A stretch of 64,000 bases of DNA from Tardibacter chloracetimidivorans (GCF_001890385.1 NZ_CP018221.1:62001-126000); one strand, 5' to 3'. Positions 51,772 to 61,007 are shown, counted from the first letter of the stretch. A program made the numbers and translations. The notes: a model not told the origin generated them from the letters alone.

Positions 51772-54165
51772 GTGAAGGCGATCACACCGGAAGGCGTCAC
51801 CACCGCCTATAGCTATTCCCAAGACCTCAACCAGAACGTCACCCAGATCGTCAAGACACCCAAGTCCGGCTCGCCCCTGACGCCGCTGACGACAAGCTTC
51901 GCCTATGATCCGGTCTTCAACAAGCCGATCACCATCACCGATCCGCGCGGGCTGGTGACGCAGAATGTCTATCATCCCGCCACCGGCAATCTCATCAGCA
52001 GCATCGCTGACGCCAATAATTTTGCAGCGAAATCGCTCTTCACCTACAATAGCGTCGGTCAGCTTCTGACGGCGACCGACGCTGTGGGCGCGGTCACGCA
52101 GAATGCCTATGACGGCCTTGGCAATCTCGCCACCGTCACCCGCGATTATGGCCGGCTCAATCTGGTCACCGGCTTTGGCTATGACGGCGTCGGCAATGTC
52201 ACCTCTGCCACCGACCCTAACGGCAATGTCATGTTGAGTGCCTATGATGCCGCGCGGCGTTTGACGAGCCGGACAAGCCCGGCAGCGCCCCAAACTCTGG
52301 TCACCGCCTTCAACTATGATGCCGATGATCATCTGCTTCAGACCACCGAATCCGTCGACGGCACAGTGTTACGCACCACCTCGTCCACATACACGTGGAC
52401 CGGCAAGGTGGCGACGGCGACCGATGCCAACGGCAATATCACCCGCTATGCCTATGATGTCGTCGACCGGCTGCAGAGCGTGACCGATCCGGTCGGCAAC
52501 GTCACCAGCTATGCCTATGATGCGATGAGCCGCCAGACCCAGCTGTTCAACACCGCAATCCAGGCGGGCGCACTTGAAACCCGCAGCTATGCGCCGGACG
52601 GCATGCTCGCGAGCCTGGCCGACGCGACGCACCCCGCGACGAGCTTTGCCTATGACGGGTTCGACCGGCTGGCGACGACCACCTATCCCGGCGGCACGAC
52701 TGAAACCTATAGCTATGACGCCGACAACAACATCCTGACGCGCAAGACCCGCAAGGGCGACACCATCGGCTTCACCTATGACACGCTCAACCGCCTCTCG
52801 ACCAAATCACCACCGTCCTCCCCCATCGTCACCTATGCTTACGACCTGATGGGCCGCGTCACCAGCGTCACCGACACCAGCAGCGCGATCACCAGCGTCT
52901 CGGCGACGGCGAGCCATCAGACGACCACCAGCTATGACGCGCTCAACCGGCCAGTGAATGTGTCATGGACGCCGACAGTCACCCAGACCGCACCGACGCA
53001 AGGTGGTGTCTCATTTACCCATGGCTATGACGCCAACAATCGGCGGATCAGCCAGGCGGCGAATGACAACAGCTGGCTGCTGTATCCCTCGGGTTCAGGC
53101 ACGACGAGTTACACGGCGAACACCCTCAATCAGTATAACGCGGTGGGCGGGGCGAGCCCGACCTATGACGGCAACGGCAACCTCACCTTCGACGGGACGC
53201 TGACCTATGGCTATGACGTCGAGGGTCGGCTGACCTCGGTCAAGCAGGGTGCTACGACGCTCGGGAGCTATGCGTTCGATGCCCAAGGGCGGCGCAAGAG
53301 CAAGACCGTGTCGGGTACCACCACAATGTACGTGACCGATGCGGACAAACGCGAGGTGCTGGAGTATGACGGCGCGAGCGGCGCGGTGCAGCGGTGGTAT
53401 GCCTATGGGTCTGGGTCGAACGAGGTTCTTGGACAGATGAACGTGGCGGCGGGCACGCGCACGACGCTGATCCCGGATATCCAAGGCTCGATCATCGCGA
53501 CGCTGGCCTCCAATGCGACGACGCCGGCGAAGGCGGGCTACCTGCCCTATGGCGAGAACAGCACCAATACCACAGGCACCTTCCGCTACACCGGCAGCCG
53601 GATCGATTCCGAGGCGGTCGCCGTCTCGCAGCCGAGCGGGCTCACCTATATGCGGGCGCGAAGCTACTCGCCCGCCTGGGGGCGGTTCCTGCAGGTCGAT
53701 CCGATCGGCTTTGACGGCGGCATCAACCTCTATGCCTATGCCCTCAACAACCCCCTCAACCTTACGGATCCCAATGGAACCTCGCCATTCTCGAACCAAG
53801 GGTCTGGCGTAACTTTGGTAGCAGGAATAGACTACGGCCCACTTTTCGGGACATCTCCGCGGGGTCTGAACAGATCGATGGGCGCATTGACCGACCGCGC
53901 GGGAGACCCTTACATTGATATAGAAAAATTGGCTGAATTTAACGGTATTCCTCCATTGGGTTCAAAAGGTTTTGTTGACGGACCACCACAGGGATGGACT
54001 ATGTTTCCCACAAATGATGGAAAAGGTGCAATTATTAGAAACGTTGACACTGGCATTCAGCTAAGAATCAGCAACGGACAAATGCATCTCAGCTTCCCGG
54101 CAGGTACAGCGATAGCTCCTGGTGTGTTCTCTAGGTATGGTGAGGTCGTCCACTATGCCCCATGA
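51772..54165 (+). CDS. RHS-repeat toxin fragment lacking its N-terminus
   Basis: The 797-residue frame (from GTG 51772; coding-like residues DDGQDR precede it) has many YD repeats (YDGLGN, YDAVDRL-type) and the RHS core end [20 protein letters not shown]...DPNGTSP near residue 671. A 126-residue variable tip follows, AT-rich, with no recognised toxin motif; it includes PPQGWTMFPTNDGKGAIIR. No signal, PAAR, or translocation domain exists upstream, and an in-frame stop precedes it at 51727. It is probably a displaced 3' part of a polymorphic toxin gene. Confidence 0.85.
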   Translation: MKAITPEGVTTAYSYSQDLNQNVTQIVKTPKSGSPLTPLTTSFAYDPVFNKPITITDPRGLVTQNVYHPATGNLISSIADANNFAAKSLFTYNSVGQLLTATDAVGAVTQNAYDGLGNLATVTRDYGRLNLVTGFGYDGVGNVTSATDPNGNVMLSAYDAARRLTSRTSPAAPQTLVTAFNYDADDHLLQTTESVDGTVLRTTSSTYTWTGKVATATDANGNITRYAYDVVDRLQSVTDPVGNVTSYAYDAMSRQTQLFNTAIQAGALETRSYAPDGMLASLADATHPATSFAYDGFDRLATTTYPGGTTETYSYDADNNILTRKTRKGDTIGFTYDTLNRLSTKSPPSSPIVTYAYDLMGRVTSVTDTSSAITSVSATASHQTTTSYDALNRPVNVSWTPTVTQTAPTQGGVSFTHGYDANNRRISQAANDNSWLLYPSGSGTTSYTANTLNQYNAVGGASPTYDGNGNLTFDGTLTYGYDVEGRLTSVKQGATTLGSYAFDAQGRRKSKTVSGTTTMYVTDADKREVLEYDGASGAVQRWYAYGSGSNEVLGQMNVAAGTRTTLIPDIQGSIIATLASNATTPAKAGYLPYGENSTNTTGTFRYTGSRIDSEAVAVSQPSGLTYMRARSYSPAWGRFLQVDPIGFDGGINLYAYALNNPLNLTDPNGTSPFSNQGSGVTLVAGIDYGPLFGTSPRGLNRSMGALTDRAGDPYIDIEKLAEFNGIPPLGSKGFVDGPPQGWTMFPTNDGKGAIIRNVDTGIQLRISNGQMHLSFPAGTAIAPGVFSRYGEVVHYAP

Positions 54166-54646
54166 AATCAACCATCCCAAACTTCTTATAACTGGTGTTA
54201 CCCAGGTATCTGTATTGAATTCTGCAACTGGACGTATCTTCGGAAGCTCCTGCACAAGATCCATTGCATCAATATTTATGCATAAACTTGGATCTATATA
54301 TATAGAAGAAGATCGTACATCCGATATCAATTCAGATTCGGGAACTGATTTCAGGATCACCAGATCTTCTGCGGAAGATATAGAAGAAATTGAAATATTG
54401 ATTCTTAATAAAATTCTAAATTCAGGTGCATTATCGAAAGAATGGTTATGGAAGAGATTTCAATTTCATAATGATCCAATATCTGTTGATATTACTGGAG
54501 TTATTATCCACCCTATAGTCTTATTCAAATCTCTTGAGAAATCGGTGAATGGCATTTCCTTGGACCAGAAAACAACAAATGTTCTAGCGAGAAATGGCCT
54601 TGTCGAGTTTATTCCTCCCCTCTCCGATCATTCCGAAACTCTTTAG
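54155..54646 (+). CDS. Candidate immunity protein for the RHS tip
   Basis: The 163-aa frame starts with an ATG inside the last codons of the RHS gene (overlap of 11 bases). It is strongly AT-rich compared with the core genome, and has no recognised domain; a middle stretch EDIEEIEILILNKILNSG is helical and acidic. Immunity genes usually follow their toxin tip immediately, and share its foreign composition, as here. Function is inferred from position. Confidence 0.6.
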   Translation: MPHEINHPKLLITGVTQVSVLNSATGRIFGSSCTRSIASIFMHKLGSIYIEEDRTSDINSDSGTDFRITRSSAEDIEEIEILILNKILNSGALSKEWLWKRFQFHNDPISVDITGVIIHPIVLFKSLEKSVNGISLDQKTTNVLARNGLVEFIPPLSDHSETL

Positions 54647-54659
54647 TTGCCACGCTTGA

Positions 54660-55385
54660 TACAACCCGGCGGTTCACGGAGGCGGCGAATGACAACAGCT
54701 GGCTGGTCTATCCATCGGGCTCCGGCACGACCAGCTACACGGCGAACAATCTCAACCAGTACAGCGCGGTGGGCGGGGCGAGCCCGACCTATGACGCCAA
54801 CGGTAATCTGACGTTCGACGGGACGCTGACCTATGGCTATGACGTCGAGGGGCGGCTGACCTCGGTCAAGCAGGGCGCGATCACGCTCGGCAGCTATGCC
54901 TTCGACGCGCAGGGCCGCCGCAAGAGCAAGAGCGCTTCGGGCACGACGACGATCTACGTCACCGATGCCGACAACCGCGAGGTGCTGGAGTATGATGGGG
55001 ACGACCGGTGCGATCCAGCGCTGGTATGCCTATGCCCTCAACAACCCTCTCAACCTTACCGATCCCAATGGGACCTCGCCGCTAGGGAACATAGGCAATT
55101 CCACTAACCAACGCGATGATGCCGAAAATCCAGATTTCATACTTGTAAGCAGAGAGGTAACGCACCAGCGCATTATCCAAATGACCACCACAAGCTACGC
55201 GCACATATTTACTCAGCATGCTTGGTTCCCTTTTCCAAACACCAGTCGATTTTTTGGAATATTTAAGGAACGTAACGAGTATCTATGATCTGGTGGGATC
55301 AACAATTACAAACTCGATTGGCAGCCCGCAGGGAAATGGCAATGTGCGCTATACATACACATTTGATTATCCCGTGAGGACGCCA
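54660..55385 (+). pseudogene. Second RHS core fragment and decayed tip
   Basis: From about 54660 the sequence repeats the RHS core (SWLVYPSGSGTTSY to REVLEYDG), skips about 100 codons of core, and resumes at [10 protein letters not shown]...DPNGTSP, then a distinct tip. A GGGG run (54997-55000) shifts frame before the skip, and T6 (55250-55255) shifts frame inside the tip. With one T fewer the tip reads SREVTHQRIIQMTTTSYAHI, FTQHAWF and on to TSIYDLVGSTITNSIG. No start or immunity gene is seen. Confidence 0.75.
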
Positions 55386-56150
55386 TCTGACGTTCGACGG
55401 GACGCTGACTTATGGCTATGACGTCGAGGGCGGCTGACCTCGGTCAAGCAGGGCGCGACCACCTTGGGCAGCTATGCCTTCGACGCGCAAGGACGGCGCA
55501 AGAGCAAGACCGCAAGCGGCACGACGACGCTCTACTTCACCGACGCCGATAATCGCGAGGTGCTGGAGTATGACGGCGCCTCAGGCGCGGTGCAGCGCTG
55601 GTCTGCCTATGGCGCCGGGTCCAACGACGTGCTCTCGCAGATGAACGTCGCGGCTGCGACTTGCACGACGCTGATCCCCGACATCCAGGGCTCGGTCTTG
55701 CGACGCTCACCTCCAACGCGACGACGCCGGTCAAGACTGCTTACCTGCCCTATGGCGAGAACAGCACCAATACCACCGGCACCTTCCGCTACACCGCCAG
55801 CCGCATCGATCCCGGAGGCGGTGGCGGCGAGCCAGCCCAGCGGCTTTACCTACATGCGCGCGAACCTACTCGCCAGCGTGGGGCCGGTTCCTGCAAGTCG
55901 ATCCGATCGGTTTTGAGGGTGGCATCAACCTTTATGCCTATGCCCTCAACAACCCCCTCAACCTCACAGACCCCAATGGGACATCGCCGCTGAATTGCAT
56001 AAGCAATGGCCTATCCGCTACGCCCTACGGGCTCCGCGATGTCTTTCCTGACGTTGCAGATAAATGCTGGCCTGCATGCACAAGGACGAGGGCGCAAAGC
56101 AGTCATCGTGCCCGGACAAGCTTGCGGATGGCTGATTGCCAACCGGGTAC
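55386..56150 (+). pseudogene. Third RHS core fragment with multiple indels
   Basis: A third copy of the core begins LTFDGTLTYGYDVEG; a G lost near 55428 and further single-base changes near 55697, 55813 and 55870 break the frame. It regains the end [16 protein letters not shown] at about 55980, then a different short tip that runs antisense into the neighbouring minus-strand gene by about 56103. No function is expected. Confidence 0.75.
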
Positions 56151-57038
56151 ATGAGGTATGCGATGGACAGAGGGATCGCGTCTCCTGATCAGTTCGGTGC
56201 GGCTGGGCTGGGTGAGCTGCTCCCAGTCCTCCTCAAAGGCATAGAGCGCATTGCCGTATTCGAGATTTTCGAGTGCGATCAGGCGGTCTCCGAACTTGGC
56301 GCCGAAGTAGCGCGCGAACCTGCCGGTGCCCAGGATGAAGCCGTTGTTGCCGAGTCGGTCGAGCTCCCGGAGCCGTTCGTCCGCCACCTTCAGGCGTTCC
56401 GGATCCGCCCCTTTTCGGGCGGCGAGACGCGCCAAGACCCGGTCTGCCGAGCCTTGGGGCAGTAGTTCCCAGTCGACATGTTGAATCCGTGCGAACGCTT
56501 CGTCGCTCAGGTCGGCATCAAAGACGTGAGCGTCACCGACAGCTTCCCGGAGCAATCGAAGGTTGAACAGGAGATCGGAGGCGAAGGATTCGGCCTTCTT
56601 CTCCAATGGCTGATCGGCCCGGAACCGAACCAGCGCGCCGTCGGCCAGATCTTCAAGAACGCTGGCCGAGATGGTCAGCAGTTTCGCGGGGTGATGGTCG
56701 ACCGGATAGGCATGGATTTCGCGGCTCACGAGATGATGACTGCCGCTGTTCCAGCTCGGGGCCCAGTGCGAGATTTCGCGTTTTTGCTTGGGTCGATCGG
56801 TGCGCTTGTCTTCCCAGCCATTGATGTTGCGCCGGGCGTAGCGACCGCCGGAAGGAGGGGGAGGTGCAGGATCGCCAGTGATGATCCTGCCATCGGCGGC
56901 GCGCAGACCAAGGGCGCTGTACCTCCCAACCTCTTGCGTAGTGATGGTGAGGACCGCAGCAATGACGACGCGGTCCCCCTCAGCACGCTCGACTTCGCGC
57001 TTGACCCATGTGGGCAGCTTGACGTTGCGATCGGTCAC
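56103..57038 (-). CDS. Uncharacterised 311-aa protein of the methylase operon
   Basis: A soluble protein with no domain known to me. Segments seen: an N-terminal [21 protein letters not shown], a Pro-rich middle, [20 protein letters not shown], and a C-terminal [25 protein letters not shown]. Its start overlaps the DUF5681 stop by 4 bases (ATGA), so it belongs to the same operon. The C-terminus lies against the RHS remnant but looks intact. Partner role in DNA methylation or modification is speculative. Confidence 0.65.
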   Translation of the reverse strand: MTDRNVKLPTWVKREVERAEGDRVVIAAVLTITTQEVGRYSALGLRAADGRIITGDPAPPPPSGGRYARRNINGWEDKRTDRPKQKREISHWAPSWNSGSHHLVSREIHAYPVDHHPAKLLTISASVLEDLADGALVRFRADQPLEKKAESFASDLLFNLRLLREAVGDAHVFDADLSDEAFARIQHVDWELLPQGSADRVLARLAARKGADPERLKVADERLRELDRLGNNGFILGTGRFARYFGAKFGDRLIALENLEYGNALYAFEEDWEQLTQPSRTELIRRRDPSVHRIPHVPGWQSAIRKLVRAR

Positions 57039-57853
57039 TTTTCATCCTCCGCGTCGATGATGCCGTGGTAGAATCGGTTCTCGAGCCGCTTGCGGTATCT
57101 GTCGGGCAGGGGATCATTGATCCGGTCATAGAGCGCGACAGACCGCTTCCAATGGCCTTCCAGGGCCTCGAGCAGGTCGGGATCGGCTTTGGCCTTCTTC
57201 GCATCACGGTATCCATTTGCGAAATAGGAGACCTCCTCCTGCTGTTCGTCGCGAAACTCCAGCATGCGATCCCAGCGTTTCTTCTCCTCGAGCGTGATGG
57301 GGCCTTCGTACCGCACTTCGGCCCGCCGTATGTCGAGGATGACGTCATCGGGATGGGGGACCGGCGTCGGCTCGGGCAGGCCGTGCCTGCGCGCCTGCTC
57401 GATCGCCTGCTCCCAGCCGGTCTTGTACTCGCAGGCTGTGTCAAAATAGCTGGATCGAAGCTGGCGGTCCTCCTCTTCGATCCCGCGCACCAGCTCGGCC
57501 ATGGTCGTCTGGGCGAGCCGGTTGCCCTTCATCGCCGAAACGCCCATCGAGCGGAACACGGCCTTGATCACCGGAAGCTCGATGACCTTGTCGCCCTCGC
57601 GAATGGAAACCGTACGATAGGCCTCTTCCAGCAGCATCTGGTTGGCCGGCTGGGTGCCGAAGTCGAGCCCCTGACCCCTTGGCACCCTGTTCTTCGCGCC
57701 CTTCGGCCGCCCCCCGGCATTGCCCGACTGCCCTTTGCGGAACCGGTGCTCGGCCGGCGGCTTGCCGTAGCCGACCTCATAAGGGGCAGGGAGATTGTCG
57801 CTGTGTTTCTCGTCGCGCGTATCGCGCGCCGGCGTCCCGGCAGCCTTGCTCAT
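57035..57853 (-). CDS. DUF5681 domain-containing protein
   Basis: The 272-aa protein has the DUF5681 signature YEVGYGKPPAEHRFRKGQSG and NAGGRPKGAKNR near residues 25-56, a basic glycine-rich element, and a long helical C-terminal part. DUF5681 proteins occur beside DNA methylases and phage-like terminases in alphaproteobacteria; function is unknown. ATGA overlaps on both sides make it the middle gene of the operon. Confidence 0.8.
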   Translation of the reverse strand: MSKAAGTPARDTRDEKHSDNLPAPYEVGYGKPPAEHRFRKGQSGNAGGRPKGAKNRVPRGQGLDFGTQPANQMLLEEAYRTVSIREGDKVIELPVIKAVFRSMGVSAMKGNRLAQTTMAELVRGIEEEDRQLRSSYFDTACEYKTGWEQAIEQARRHGLPEPTPVPHPDDVILDIRRAEVRYEGPITLEEKKRWDRMLEFRDEQQEEVSYFANGYRDAKKAKADPDLLEALEGHWKRSVALYDRINDPLPDRYRKRLENRFYHGIIDAEDEK

Positions 57854-59175
57854 TCGGCCGCCTCCAGATCGCGCCCCAAGCGCTCGTCAGCGACATCATC
57901 GAAGGGTGCGCCTTTCGCTTCGAGGATCGCGTCTTTGCCGGTATAGGTCTGCCAGCGACGGATGATGGTGTCGCAATAGGCGGGATCATATTCGATCAGC
58001 CGTGCCGAGCGTCCGGTTTTCTCGGCTGCGATCAGCGTCGAACCCGAGCCGCCGAAGCCGTCGAGAACGATCTCCCCGCGGCGTGAGCAATCCCGGATTG
58101 CGTCGGCGATGAGCGCGACCGGCTTGACGGTTGGGTGCATCGCCAGTTCCTCGGCGCGCATCCCGCCGATCGAGCTGATGCCGGCATAATCCCAGACATT
58201 GGTGCGATAGCGACCGGTCTCGCCCAGACCAAAGCTGTTGGTGTGCGCGGCCGTGCCCTGCTTGAAGACAAAGACCAGCTCATGCTTGGAGCGGTAAAAG
58301 GCACTCATGCCGCCATTGGTCTTGTTCCAGACGACAAGGTTCTTGAGCTCGGTGAATGCGCTCTCGCCGGCGGCAAGCAGCTCGCCCATATGGCGCCAGT
58401 CCATGCAGATAAAGGCGATCGCGCCGTCGCGCATGACGCGGCCGATATTGCCGAGCGTCTCGGCAAGGAATCCGGTAAACTGCGGCTTGCTCATCTCTCC
58501 GCTCGCAAAAGCGAACTCGCGATGCCGGACCGATCCGAGGCCGCAGACATTGCCGTCAATTGCGACGTTGTACGGCGGATCGGTGAACACCAGATCGGCC
58601 CGTTCGCCCCCCATCAGCCGGTCCATGTCGGCAGCACTCCTGGTGTCGCCGCAAAACAGCCGATGCCGGCCCAGCAACCAGAGGTTGCCCATCCGCCCGA
58701 TAGGCTGGCCGTCAATATCAGGCACCAGGTCCTCGGCGGCGTCGCTGCCGTCCGGGTCGGCTTCTCCGGCCTCGTCGAGCACGAGGTCGATCTCCGCCAG
58801 GCTGAAGCCGGTGAGTTCGACGTCGAACTCCAGATCGACCAGCGCCTGGAGCTCGATCGCGAGGATCTCCTTGTCCCAGCCGGCATTGAGCGCGAGCTTG
58901 TTGTCGGCAAGGACATAGGCGCGACGCTCGGCCGCCGAGAGATGCGAAAGCGCCAGCGTCGGGATGCGCTTCATGCCGAGGAGCCGCGCCGCCTCGACCC
59001 GTCCATGACCCGCGATTATGTCGCCATCGTCCGATACAAGCACCGGATTGGTGAAGCCGAATCGCTCGATCGAGGCGGCGATCTGCTTGATCTGTCTTTT
59101 CGAATGCGTGCGCGCGTTGCCCGCATAGGGCCGCAGGGATTCGATCTCCCGCTCGACCAGATGCTGTGACCCCAT
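57850..59175 (-). CDS. DNA methylase with N-terminal ParB-like domain
   Basis: The 441-aa protein combines a ParB/Srx-like nuclease-fold domain (residues 1-110, with DGDIIAGHGRVEAARLLGM) and an N6-adenine/N4-cytosine methyltransferase domain. The catalytic motif IV is FTDPPYNV and motif I follows it as LDGFGGSGSTLIAAE, the beta-class order. The ATG at 59175 is chosen; an upstream start at 59262 crosses the promoter. No restriction gene is evident. Confidence 0.88.
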   Translation of the reverse strand: MGSQHLVEREIESLRPYAGNARTHSKRQIKQIAASIERFGFTNPVLVSDDGDIIAGHGRVEAARLLGMKRIPTLALSHLSAAERRAYVLADNKLALNAGWDKEILAIELQALVDLEFDVELTGFSLAEIDLVLDEAGEADPDGSDAAEDLVPDIDGQPIGRMGNLWLLGRHRLFCGDTRSAADMDRLMGGERADLVFTDPPYNVAIDGNVCGLGSVRHREFAFASGEMSKPQFTGFLAETLGNIGRVMRDGAIAFICMDWRHMGELLAAGESAFTELKNLVVWNKTNGGMSAFYRSKHELVFVFKQGTAAHTNSFGLGETGRYRTNVWDYAGISSIGGMRAEELAMHPTVKPVALIADAIRDCSRRGEIVLDGFGGSGSTLIAAEKTGRSARLIEYDPAYCDTIIRRWQTYTGKDAILEAKGAPFDDVADERLGRDLEAAE

Positions 59176-59208
59176 GGCAGATCCCCCTCGTCGGTGAACA
59201 GGACCATA

Positions 59209-59239
59209 ATAGTGGATTGAACGCTTGCGCTTGTCAATC
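59209..59239 (-). promoter_or_regulatory. Promoter and candidate operator of the methylase operon
   Basis: On the minus strand TTGACA (59232-59237) and CACTAT (59209-59214) are 17 bases apart, a good sigma70-type promoter reading toward the methylase. GATTGA (59215-59220) and TCAATC (59234-59239) form an inverted repeat covering the spacer and -35. It lies between divergent operons, so the XRE protein encoded on the right is the natural candidate to bind it. Confidence 0.55.
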
Positions 59240-59282
59240 CTCTGTGTATGATCCCGTCCCAATCAGTTGAACGAGGTCCTTT

Positions 59283-59615
59283 GTGAGCTTTGCCAGACGG
59301 CTCCACGAGCTGCGCATCGCCAATCGCCTGTCACTGCAGGATGTGGCCGACCAGGTCGGTATCTCCAAGGCGCATGTGTGGAATCTCGAAAAGGGACTTT
59401 CGGAAAACCCGTCGATGGAAGTCGTCCTGAAGCTGGCGGAGATCTTCCGCGTTCGCGTCGCCGATCTCGTCGGCGAGAACCCCGACGCGTCGGACGAGGA
59501 CCCGGCGATGGTCGCCATGTTCCGCGACCTCAAGAAGCTGGACGAACGGGATCGCGAGACGATCGCGGCGTTGATGGAACAGATGAAGCGGCGCCGGGAC
59601 AAGGGAACGAATTGA
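59283..59615 (+). CDS. XRE-family transcriptional regulator
   Basis: The 110-aa protein is essentially one helix-turn-helix (residues 4-65; LSLQDVADQVGISKAHVWNLEKG) plus a helical tail with KKLDERDRETIAALMEQMKRR. The start is GTG. Its stop overlaps the TTG start of the ImmA/IrrE gene. Such repressors are cleaved or released by the partner metallopeptidase in ICEBs1-like systems. Confidence 0.88.
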   Translation: MSFARRLHELRIANRLSLQDVADQVGISKAHVWNLEKGLSENPSMEVVLKLAEIFRVRVADLVGENPDASDEDPAMVAMFRDLKKLDERDRETIAALMEQMKRRRDKGTN

Positions 59616-60442
59616 GGATCGGCCGGCTCGATCTCGACGGGCTCGGCTCGCCCGCCGCTCTCGCGGCGAAGATCCACGAGCTGGAGCCGGGACTTCCGCC
59701 CAGAGTGCCTGTCGAGCAGCTCTGCATGCAGTTCGACATCCAGTCGATCGGCGCGCTTGAGACCGACGGGTTCGAAGCCGCCCTCATCATGGATGAACTG
59801 AAGGCCAGCGGTGCGATCCTGGTGGCGAAGGGCAGATCGGACGCGCGCCGACGCTATTCGATCGCGCACGAGTTGGGGCACTTCCTGATTCCGGCGCACC
59901 GGCCCTCGGGTGGCGCTTCGTTCGAATGCGCGCTCTCGGACCTCCATCTCCTCGATCCAAAGGACCGCGACCGGCGCAAGCGCGTCGAGGCTGAAGCGAA
60001 CCGCTTCGCTGCGCACCTGCTGATGCCACCCGGCGAGGTCAGGGCGCGCATGCGCCAGTCGGACTCATCGCTGGAAAGCATTGTCGCGATGGCGCGCGCG
60101 TTCGGAGTGAGCAAGGAAGCCATGGCGCGTTCCTGGGTCGACTCGCACCGCGAGCCGGTCGCCATTGTGCTAGCGCACCGCGGGCGCATAGTCCGCCGCT
60201 ACCGGCACCAGGACTTTCCATGGCTGCCCGATTGGGACGGCCGGCTCCCGAAGGACAGCCTGGCCGCGGAACTGAAACCAGCGCCGGGCATATTCTCGCA
60301 GGTCGAAGAGATTGATCCGACCGTCTGGCTTTCGGAGCGCGATGCTGAGCGCGTGCTCAGCCTAAACGAGCAGGTGCTTGGCCAGGGCGACGGCTATGCC
60401 CTCGTCCTCCTACAGGCCGAACGCGACGAGGACGAATTCTAG
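59612..60442 (+). CDS. ImmA/IrrE family metallo-endopeptidase
   Basis: The 276-aa protein has the zinc-binding HELGH in SIAHELGHFLIP (about residue 88-92), preceded by a substrate-domain with GFEAALIMDE, and followed by EANRFAAHLLMP with the third ligand Glu. It starts at TTG 59612 in the XRE stop (TTGA). Family members cleave the adjacent XRE repressor to induce neighbouring genes, here possibly both divergent operons. That regulatory link is inferred. Confidence 0.88.
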   Translation: MRIGRLDLDGLGSPAALAAKIHELEPGLPPRVPVEQLCMQFDIQSIGALETDGFEAALIMDELKASGAILVAKGRSDARRRYSIAHELGHFLIPAHRPSGGASFECALSDLHLLDPKDRDRRKRVEAEANRFAAHLLMPPGEVRARMRQSDSSLESIVAMARAFGVSKEAMARSWVDSHREPVAIVLAHRGRIVRRYRHQDFPWLPDWDGRLPKDSLAAELKPAPGIFSQVEEIDPTVWLSERDAERVLSLNEQVLGQGDGYALVLLQAERDEDEF

Positions 60443-61007
60443 CCCATAGCATCGGCTGATCGCGTCGACGCTTTCCTTCCCTGCTCATACAAGCCGAATT
60501 CGCTGCTCACCGCGCACGCATTCCCTGTTCCCGCTTTTGAAATTCCCTGTTCCGCGCGCAGGGAATTGGCGCGCTGAATGGCGGAATTCTGCCATTTCTG
60601 GAGGAAAACCGCAGGGCTGAACAGGCCTGAAAAGTCGCCGATTCCCTGTAAATTACCACGGAACAGGGAAAATCAGCCAGAGAAGGGTTCGCACCGGACT
60701 GCCCGCGTCACCAACGACTAAGTCTCTGTTATACGTCGGTGAATGGTCCGGAGCCGGCGCACACCAACGACGGTTTTCTGCCATTTTTCAGAGGCTCGCG
60801 CGGTGACTGCACCGGCAGAGACTCTCATTTCTCCCAAGCTGCTGACCGCGCGGGCGGTTCTTCTCTGCCGCGGCTTTGGGGCACGCCCTCGGGGAGGGCG
60901 GAAAACGGGATCACCTGGCCCCTCTCGTCCTCAAACCGAATTTCACGCTTCGATCCGGTAGCGAAGGGTTGGCCGGACTCCCATGGGCGTCCGGCCCTTT
61001 CCATCAA
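60443..61007. other. 565-bp gap with TTCCCTGT repeats
   Basis: No gene is convincing. The repeat ATTCCCTGTT occurs at 60520 and 60542, ATTCCCTGTA at 60641, and inverted (CAGGGAATT 60559, GGAACAGGGAA 60660). TTCTGCCATTT occurs at 60587 and 60775, and CACCAACGAC at 60709 and 60762. A short frame at 60739-61098 lacks support and overlaps the receptor gene. Confidence 0.55.
60520..60673. repeat. Cluster of direct and inverted TTCCCTGT repeats
   Basis: Five copies of an 8-9-base unit in both orientations lie in 154 bases, outside any gene, just after the ImmA/IrrE gene. The pattern fits a protein-binding array, a structured RNA, or a transposon-derived sequence; I recall similar TTCCCTGTT-rich noncoding sequence in other alphaproteobacteria. 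Confidence 0.6.

Noticed and set aside
60702-60715. GTCACCAAC near 60707, matching the end of tRNA-Glu plus two bases, as a right attachment site
   Set aside because: Only 9 bases are identical and upstream bases differ; a 9-mer match is expected by chance in a window this size.
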